In this document: piece after piece, positions 13,811 to 18,800 of the stretch
Position numbering within the stretch: position 1 is the stretch's first letter
How the letters are laid out: every line of letters begins with the position of its first letter
Assembly (NCBI GenBank): GCA_024225875.1
Contig: JAAEMD010000170.1
Span: forward strand, 1-18,800
Length of the DNA: 18,800 nt
Source of the DNA: a bacterium
GTDB lineage: Bacteria; Margulisbacteria; Marinamargulisbacteria; JAAEMD01
Reading direction: 5' to 3'
Made by a program: the position numbers and the translations under genes
The notes under the pieces: model-generated
Told to the model about the DNA's origin: nothing
Database searches by the model: none
What the model saw: the letters and a program-made list of their open reading frames with translations, nothing else

Positions 13811-15382
13811 ATGACATATAAAGTAGTAATACCAACAGCTGGTCTAGGTTCACGATTAGAAGGTTTTGCAAAGCATATAAATAAGTCTCTTGTTACAGTG
13901 GCTCATAAACCCATCATTTCATATATAATTGAGAAATTTGATAATAATATCGAATTTGTAATAGCATTAGGATATAAAAAAGACAGTGTGAAAAATTACC
14001 TGAAAATTGCGTATCCGGACAGAAAGTTCATTTTTGTTGAAGTAGATAAGTTTGATGGTGAAGGTTCCGGTTTAGGCTATACACTGCTTTCCTGTAAAGA
14101 GCATTTGCAATGTCCTTTTGTTTTTTGTTCAAATGACACCATTGTTTTAGAAAAAATTCCTGTGCCTGATTCAAACTGGATGGGTTATGCGGAAGCAGAA
14201 GATAATTCACAATATCGGTCAATTAGAATTGAGAATGGACAGGTGACAGAAATATGCAGTAAAGGTGCAACAGGTGATGTTAAGCCTTATATAGGGTTAG
14301 CCGGAATAAAAGATTATCAGGATTTCTGGAAAGTAATGGATGAAGGCAGGAAAGAAGGTTCAATTGAAATTGGAGAAAGTTATGGTTTGAGATTTCTGAT
14401 CCAAAAAGAAGTTAAACATAATAATTTCACCTGGTTTGATACCGGTAATAAGGATGCCCTTCAAAAAACCAGAGAATATTTTAAAATGGATGATGAACCT
14501 AATATTTTAGAAAAAGAGGAAGAGGCTATCTGGTTTGTAAATGATAAAGTAATTAAATATTCTATTGATAATGCTTTTATTGCTAATAGAGTAAAAAGAG
14601 TAGACTATTTAGGCAGTTATGTGCCCGATATCATTGCCAGTACCTCAAGTATGTACGCTTACAAAATGGTAAAAGGAAGAATATTTTCCAGTTGCCCGAA
14701 AGTATTTGATTTTCAATATTTTTTAGACTGGATGGATGGTTTCTGGGTAAAGAAAAATCTGGATGAAAAACAGAAGAAAACATTCAATGATATTTGTATG
14801 GGTTTTTATAAGAAGAAAACTTACCAGAGAGTTGAACAATACTTTTCCAGGTTTGAACAGATTGATGCTCAGGAGATTATTAATGGCCAACAGATACCAA
14901 AGCTTTATGATATTTTAGATAAGATAGACTGGGATTATATTGCAGACGGATACTCTACGAGGTTTCATGGTGATTTGCATTTTGAAAATATTCTTATTAA
15001 TGAAGAAGGAAGAGTGCCTTTTACTTTACTGGACTGGCGTCAGGATTTTGGCGGAGAAATAGGGTATGGTGATATCTATTATGACCTGGCAAAACTAAAT
15101 CATGGTTTGATTATTTCTCATGAATTGATCAATAAAGAACTTTTTAATGTGAAGCATAAACTAAATATTGTAGATTACGATTTTTTAAGAAAGCAGACAT
15201 TAGTTGAGTGTGAGAACTACTTTAAAGAATATGTTGTGAAAAAAGGCTATGACCTGCAAAAAGTTGAAATAATAACAGCCTTGATTTTTATTAATATTGC
15301 GCCATTACATCATTATCCTTATAGTTTATTATTGTTTTATTTAGGAAAAGATATGTTATTTAATTTGATTAAGGATAAATAA
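13811..15382 (+). CDS. Bifunctional nucleotidyltransferase-kinase fusion (NTP_transferase + APH/choline-kinase-like)
   Basis: A 523 aa two-domain protein. Residues 1 to about 235 form a sugar-1-phosphate nucleotidyltransferase: VVIPTAGLGSRL (5-16), INKSLVTVAHKPIISYII (23-40), the metal-binding D109 in FCSNDT, and FDTGNKDALQ near the domain end. Residues about 240-523 form an aminoglycoside-phosphotransferase/choline-kinase-like domain. Its catalytic loop is FHGDLHFEN (385-393) and its Mg-binding aspartate is in LLDWR (406-410), followed by DIYYDLAKL. The fusion implies that a free sugar is first phosphorylated and then joined to a nucleotide by one polypeptide, as HddA and HddC do separately for heptoses, or LicA/LicC for choline. 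Its place after the phosphatase and cupin fits the last step of making an NDP-sugar. The nucleotide used is not evident. Confidence 0.8.
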   Translation: MTYKVVIPTAGLGSRLEGFAKHINKSLVTVAHKPIISYIIEKFDNNIEFVIALGYKKDSVKNYLKIAYPDRKFIFVEVDKFDGEGSGLGYTLLSCKEHLQCPFVFCSNDTIVLEKIPVPDSNWMGYAEAEDNSQYRSIRIENGQVTEICSKGATGDVKPYIGLAGIKDYQDFWKVMDEGRKEGSIEIGESYGLRFLIQKEVKHNNFTWFDTGNKDALQKTREYFKMDDEPNILEKEEEAIWFVNDKVIKYSIDNAFIANRVKRVDYLGSYVPDIIASTSSMYAYKMVKGRIFSSCPKVFDFQYFLDWMDGFWVKKNLDEKQKKTFNDICMGFYKKKTYQRVEQYFSRFEQIDAQEIINGQQIPKLYDILDKIDWDYIADGYSTRFHGDLHFENILINEEGRVPFTLLDWRQDFGGEIGYGDIYYDLAKLNHGLIISHELINKELFNVKHKLNIVDYDFLRKQTLVECENYFKEYVVKKGYDLQKVEIITALIFINIAPLHHYPYSLLLFYLGKDMLFNLIKDK

Positions 15383-16506
15383 TGAAATATCAGATAAGAG
15401 ATAAAAGTTTAATTACAGGAAATAAGCACTTGGAGTTTCTTTATGAATTTAAGAATTTTCCGGTATTTATAGGTTGTACTAGCTCTCCTGAACAAGAAGA
15501 TGTGTTTGCCGATATGAGCTGGGATATTTGTTGTGAATCAGGAATCATTCAACTCAATAAATTATTGCCGTTAGATGTGGTTTATTCAGAGTATCATTCA
15601 GAGGCTGTTGGTGGTGTATGGAAAGATCATCACTTAATGTTTTGTGATTTTATAGCAAAATATAAACCTCTAAATGTTTTGGAAATAGGGGGGGCTAATG
15701 GGTTTATAGCGAAAAACTATACTGATAACTATCAGTCAAAATGGACGATAGTTGAGCCCATCCCTGGGTTTGAAGGCAATGATAAGATTAAGGTGATAAA
15801 AGGTTTTTTTGATGAAAAGTTCACTTTAGATGGTGTTGATACAATAGTCCATTCACATGTTCTTGAACACTTTTATGAACCGGTAAAATTAATAGAACAT
15901 ATTGGGACTTTTGTAAAGCCTGGAGCGTTGCAGATATTTTCTGTGCCGAATTTATATAAATATCTTAAAAGCAAGTTTATTAATACTATTAATTTTGAGC
16001 ATACATGTTTTCTTACAGAAGGTTTAATTGACTATCTTCTTGAGAAAAATGGCTTTGAGATTCTGGAAAAGAATTATTATAAAGAGCATAGCATATTTTA
16101 TGCAACCAGGAAGTTAGAAACCAGAAAAGAAGAGGCTGGTTTAAAAAATTATTATGCAGAACATAAAAAAATGTACCTTGATTTTATTTCATATTATGAG
16201 AAAGAGATAAAAAGGCTGAATAAGCTTATTAAAGGGTTTGATGGAGAAGTTTATTTGTTTGGAGCTCATATTTTCTCGCAATTTTTTATTAATAGAGGAC
16301 TATTAAAAGATAATATAGTGGCAATCCTTGATAATTCACCGAATAAAACAGGCAAAAGATTATACGGAACATCTTTATTCGTTGACAAACCGGAAACTAT
16401 AGCTGATAAAGAAAAAATAGCAGTTATCTTAAAGGCAGGTAATTATCAGGATGAGGTCAGGGGGCAATTAAAAGAATTAAATAATAAAACTGTTATCTGG
16501 GAATAA
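15382..16506 (+). CDS. SAM-dependent sugar C-methyltransferase-like protein
   Basis: A 374 aa protein with the three-part layout of sugar C-methyltransferases (NovU, EvaC, TylC3 type). It has an N-terminal region related to the putative zinc-binding domain (1-75), a class I SAM-binding core (LEIGGANG, 100-107, and HSHVLEHF, 157-164), and a C-terminal domain. That last domain has VYLFGAHIFSQ, AILDNSPNKTGKRLYG and the end pattern VILKAGNYQDEV. Known relatives methylate a carbon next to a keto group of a dTDP-sugar. The usual first CxxC pair of the zinc domain is missing, and only a CC pair (50-51, DICCESG) plus C32 remain, so zinc binding may be altered. Motif I is encoded across a run of seven G. 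It overlaps the kinase-nucleotidyltransferase stop by one base, suggesting that it acts on that sugar. Confidence 0.78.
   Translation: MKYQIRDKSLITGNKHLEFLYEFKNFPVFIGCTSSPEQEDVFADMSWDICCESGIIQLNKLLPLDVVYSEYHSEAVGGVWKDHHLMFCDFIAKYKPLNVLEIGGANGFIAKNYTDNYQSKWTIVEPIPGFEGNDKIKVIKGFFDEKFTLDGVDTIVHSHVLEHFYEPVKLIEHIGTFVKPGALQIFSVPNLYKYLKSKFINTINFEHTCFLTEGLIDYLLEKNGFEILEKNYYKEHSIFYATRKLETRKEEAGLKNYYAEHKKMYLDFISYYEKEIKRLNKLIKGFDGEVYLFGAHIFSQFFINRGLLKDNIVAILDNSPNKTGKRLYGTSLFVDKPETIADKEKIAVILKAGNYQDEVRGQLKELNNKTVIWE
15688..15694 (+). repeat. Seven-G homopolymer within the methyltransferase
   Basis: A run of seven G, striking in such AT-rich DNA, falls exactly in the codons for the SAM-binding glycine motif (EIGGANG). 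Slippage by one base here would truncate the enzyme. Whether it varies in the population cannot be seen from one sequence. Confidence 0.7.
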
Positions 16507-16509
16507 AGT

Positions 16510-17754
16510 ATGATAAAAAAAAGTTGCTTAGTTTCCATTATTATACCAACAAGAAACAAGAAAGAATTCTTATATTCTGCAGTAAAATCAGCTTTGAATC
16601 AGTCATATGAAAATATTCAGGTAATTGTACATGATAATAATTCTATAGATGACTCTGAAGAATATATTTTAAGCAGGATAAAGGATAAAAGATTAGAATA
16701 TTATAGAGTTGATCATGATTTAACAATGACAGATAACTGGAATAAAGCATTTTCGCATGTAAAAGGAGAATACTTTGTAAGATTAGATGATGATAATGTT
16801 ATGTTTTTTGATCTTGTTGAAAAATGTCTATTGAATATTGAAGATAAGAATCTGGATGTTATGGGATATAGTCCATTAATTATTGATTTGAATAAAGATA
16901 TATATTCATTTTTTGAAGAAGAAAAAAAAATTTATATATTAAATAAGTATAATTTTAGTTATCTGGAATATCATTGTTTGACAGATTCTAATTATTTTTT
17001 ATATAGAACAGGTCTTTTGCGTGGTTTATTTAATGAAAAAGCTGTTTATTTTACTACTTTACCTGATAGATTTATTAATTATACGATTGCTTCGAGAATG
17101 AAAGCGTTGAATGTTAGAGTTGGTATTAGTACAGAAATTAAGGGAATTACCAGATTTGATTATCGTCCAAGACAGAAAGCAGATTTTATATTTAAATATG
17201 TTAATTATTCTAAAATGTATTTTAATGATGAAATTACTAAAGCCCGGGATTGTCAAAGCAATTTCTCGATGCATAGAATTAATACATTATCAAAATTTTT
17301 TGAAAATAATGTAGATCAAGAATTGAAACTTTTTTTTGAGAAAAATATTTTAAGCAGCAGACTCTATGTAACCCTTATTAAGACAGGTCATATTAATGAA
17401 TTAAATAACATTTATTCAATCAGGGAGTTGTTTTTATTTAATATATATATGATCTCAATTTTGATTGATCTTTTAAGGCATCCAATGTTGACTATAAATG
17501 AAGCCGCAGGATTAAGATATTTCTTCACTCTGATTAGACGCAGCTTGAAATTTAACGCTAGAGGGTTTGAAAATATAGTGCTTAAAAAGAAAAGAGTAAC
17601 TGATAATGTAGATATAACATTTGGTAATAATATTGTAAATTCTATCTTAGAAAGAAAGAAATTGCCAGAAAAAATATATTACGCCAAAAGATCTTTATTG
17701 TTTTTTATGGTGGAAAAAATAAAAAAATTAAGCTGTAATAATGTTTCTGAATAA
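16510..17754 (+). CDS. Family 2 (GT-A) glycosyltransferase
   Basis: A 414 aa GT2 enzyme. The N-terminal 200 residues carry the classic fold: VSIIIPTRNK (8-17), SALNQSYENIQVIVHDNNS (27-45), the TDNWNKAFSHVKGEYFVRLD region and the D-x-D metal site in RLDDDN (91-96). A helical C-terminal half without clear membrane spans follows, so the enzyme is probably cytoplasmic or peripheral. It likely adds one sugar of the repeating unit to a lipid-linked intermediate. It starts 3 bases after the methyltransferase stop, and its own end overlaps the flippase start by 14 bases. The donor and acceptor sugars are unknown. Confidence 0.85.
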   Translation: MIKKSCLVSIIIPTRNKKEFLYSAVKSALNQSYENIQVIVHDNNSIDDSEEYILSRIKDKRLEYYRVDHDLTMTDNWNKAFSHVKGEYFVRLDDDNVMFFDLVEKCLLNIEDKNLDVMGYSPLIIDLNKDIYSFFEEEKKIYILNKYNFSYLEYHCLTDSNYFLYRTGLLRGLFNEKAVYFTTLPDRFINYTIASRMKALNVRVGISTEIKGITRFDYRPRQKADFIFKYVNYSKMYFNDEITKARDCQSNFSMHRINTLSKFFENNVDQELKLFFEKNILSSRLYVTLIKTGHINELNNIYSIRELFLFNIYMISILIDLLRHPMLTINEAAGLRYFFTLIRRSLKFNARGFENIVLKKKRVTDNVDITFGNNIVNSILERKKLPEKIYYAKRSLLFFMVEKIKKLSCNNVSE

Positions 17755-18800
17755 TCTGTTTTTTTTTGCTGTACCAGAACTGATTAATATTGTTATGCGG
17801 TTTTTAACGGGCATGGTAACGGCTAAGATCCTGGGGCCGGAAAAGCTTGGTATTGCGGGTGCAGTAGCCTTGATACTTATGTATTCATCTTTACTTCAAA
17901 TGGGTGTTTTCGATGGTATGGGATTAAAGGTATATGCCCTTAAGGCTAACAATAAAAGTACTCCAGTTATTAATGCCTTTTTCAGCACAGCATATATTTT
18001 TGTAAACGGGATTCTACTGATTGCCTCAATATTACTTTGCAGCTATCTGTACTATTTTAAGAAACTGGAAAATATTTTATGGCTGGGGATTATGGTCAAT
18101 ATTGCTATTTCCTTTTTATATCAGTTTTTTAATTTTACAGTAGGACATGCCAGATTTGATTATCAGTATAAAAAAGTTGGAAATATAACTGGTGCTGGTT
18201 ATATTATCAGAGCATTACTTACTATTGTTTTAACGTATTTATATCAATTAAAAGGCTTTTTTATTTCACTATTGATTGGCTATATTTTTGTTGATATATA
18301 TGGATGGTTTGTTGTCAGGCCTAAATTCAGTAAAATATTCAGACCGAAAATGGTAAAAGAGATGCTGGTTTTAGGGTTTCCTATGATAGTTATAGGTGCA
18401 TTGTTTACTGTGTTTCAGAGTATAGACCGCTGGTTTATAATCAAGTGTATTAATATTAAGCAGCTTGGATATTACTCTATTATTATGACGCTGAGTGGTT
18501 TTTTATTAATTGGTGTTATAAAAGCAGTTTCACTATTAACTCAATATTCCAGAGAGTATTATGCTAAAACAAAGAATATCAATCATATTATTTATGGTTA
18601 TTTTCAATTTTCAGTTTTCTTTATAATAATAAATATATTCTTGATCTTTTTTGCTAAAGAAGGGATGTTCTATTTATTTAAGTATTATCTGTTGAAATAC
18701 CAACCTTCTTATAAGATAGCCAGTCCAGTGTTGATATCAACATTTTTTATTGCAATGTTTCATATAGTCGGTACTTTTTTTGTTGTAATTAATAAGAAAA
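17741..18800 (+). CDS. wzx: Wzx-like polysaccharide flippase (partial, runs off the window)
   Basis: From the ATG at 17741, the first possible start after an in-frame TAA at 17729, the frame stays open for 353 codons to the window end. The product is strongly hydrophobic with many membrane segments, separated by short loops. Its start (VPELINIVMRFLTGMVTAKILGPEKLGIAG) is the standard opening of polysaccharide transport/MATE-like flippases: T-x-x-x-A-x-x-L-G-P-x-x-x-G. A mid-protein GFPMIVIGALFTVFQSIDRWFI segment matches the second-half repeat of the same fold. Wzx proteins turn lipid-linked repeat units across the membrane, so the cluster probably uses a Wzx/Wzy route. It overlaps the GT2 gene by 14 bases and has no clear ribosome site, which suggests coupling. 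The 3' end is missing. Confidence 0.85.
   Translation, partial: MFLNNLFFFAVPELINIVMRFLTGMVTAKILGPEKLGIAGAVALILMYSSLLQMGVFDGMGLKVYALKANNKSTPVINAFFSTAYIFVNGILLIASILLCSYLYYFKKLENILWLGIMVNIAISFLYQFFNFTVGHARFDYQYKKVGNITGAGYIIRALLTIVLTYLYQLKGFFISLLIGYIFVDIYGWFVVRPKFSKIFRPKMVKEMLVLGFPMIVIGALFTVFQSIDRWFIIKCINIKQLGYYSIIMTLSGFLLIGVIKAVSLLTQYSREYYAKTKNINHIIYGYFQFSVFFIIINIFLIFFAKEGMFYLFKYYLLKYQPSYKIASPVLISTFFIAMFHIVGTFFVVINKK
17759..17767 (+). repeat. Nine-T homopolymer near the flippase 5' end
   Basis: Nine consecutive T encode three phenylalanines (codons 7-9) at the start of the flippase. Long T runs are common in AT-rich genomes, but this one is placed where slippage would switch the gene off early. 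Confidence 0.6.

Noticed and set aside
17111..17314. Plus-strand 67-codon frame inside the GT2 gene
   Set aside because: It is a shifted-frame shadow of a GT2 gene that continues intact through the region.
1..18800. CRISPR array, tRNA, rRNA, insertion sequence or attachment site
   Set aside because: I saw no spaced direct repeats, tRNA-like cloverleaf, transposase gene or terminal inverted repeats.

Overview
The window is almost wall-to-wall genes, all on the + strand, and reads as one large cluster for making, modifying and polymerising or exporting a surface glycan. Candidates are a capsule, an S-layer or flagellin glycan, or an O-antigen-like polymer. DNA is AT-rich by eye, Shine-Dalgarno sites are strong and purine-rich (AGGAGG, AAGGAG), and most genes overlap or sit within a few bases of each other. 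This fits a low-GC anaerobic Bacillota (Clostridia or Halanaerobiia type), but the species cannot be fixed from the sequence and other low-GC phyla are not excluded.

Layout. Positions 1-410 hold a possible decayed gene remnant, followed by an AT-rich leader with a plausible sigma-A type promoter (451-479). Positions 576-4098 form a first operon segment: a WecE-like DegT/DnrJ sugar aminotransferase, a TIM-barrel metalloenzyme of the xylose-isomerase-like/DUF692 superfamily, an SDR oxidoreductase, and a NeuB/SpsE-type ulosonic acid synthase without the usual C-terminal SAF domain. A 137-base gap with weak terminator-like and promoter-like signals follows. Positions 4236-6848 hold a three-gene block (extended SDR, ATP-grasp ligase, HAD protein with an altered first motif) whose glutamine codon use differs from its neighbours. 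Positions 6845-10022 hold a class III (HemL-like) aminotransferase, an SpsF-type cytidylyltransferase and a FemAB-like transferase, then a large GT-B-like glycosyltransferase (10022-11758).

Positions 11763-15382 form a second sugar module: a KdsC-like phosphatase, a GatZ/KbaZ-like aldolase-family protein, a small cupin, and a fused nucleotidyltransferase-kinase. A C-methyltransferase-like enzyme (15382-16506), a GT2 glycosyltransferase (16510-17754) and the first 353 codons of a Wzx-like flippase (from 17741, running off the end) complete the window.

How it may work together (inference). NeuB-like synthase, SpsF-like CMP-transferase, two PLP aminotransferases and two SDRs point to a CMP-activated amino-ulosonic acid. 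The ATP-grasp and FemAB-like proteins could acylate or aminoacylate an amino group. The aldolase, phosphatase, cupin and kinase-nucleotidyltransferase set has the logic of a second route to an NDP-activated higher-carbon or rare sugar, parallel to the GmhA/HddA/GmhB/HddC heptose route, with the C-methyltransferase adding a branch. The two glycosyltransferases and the flippase would assemble and export the repeat. The aldolase-type module and the TIM-barrel metalloenzyme are the parts least explained by known pathways.
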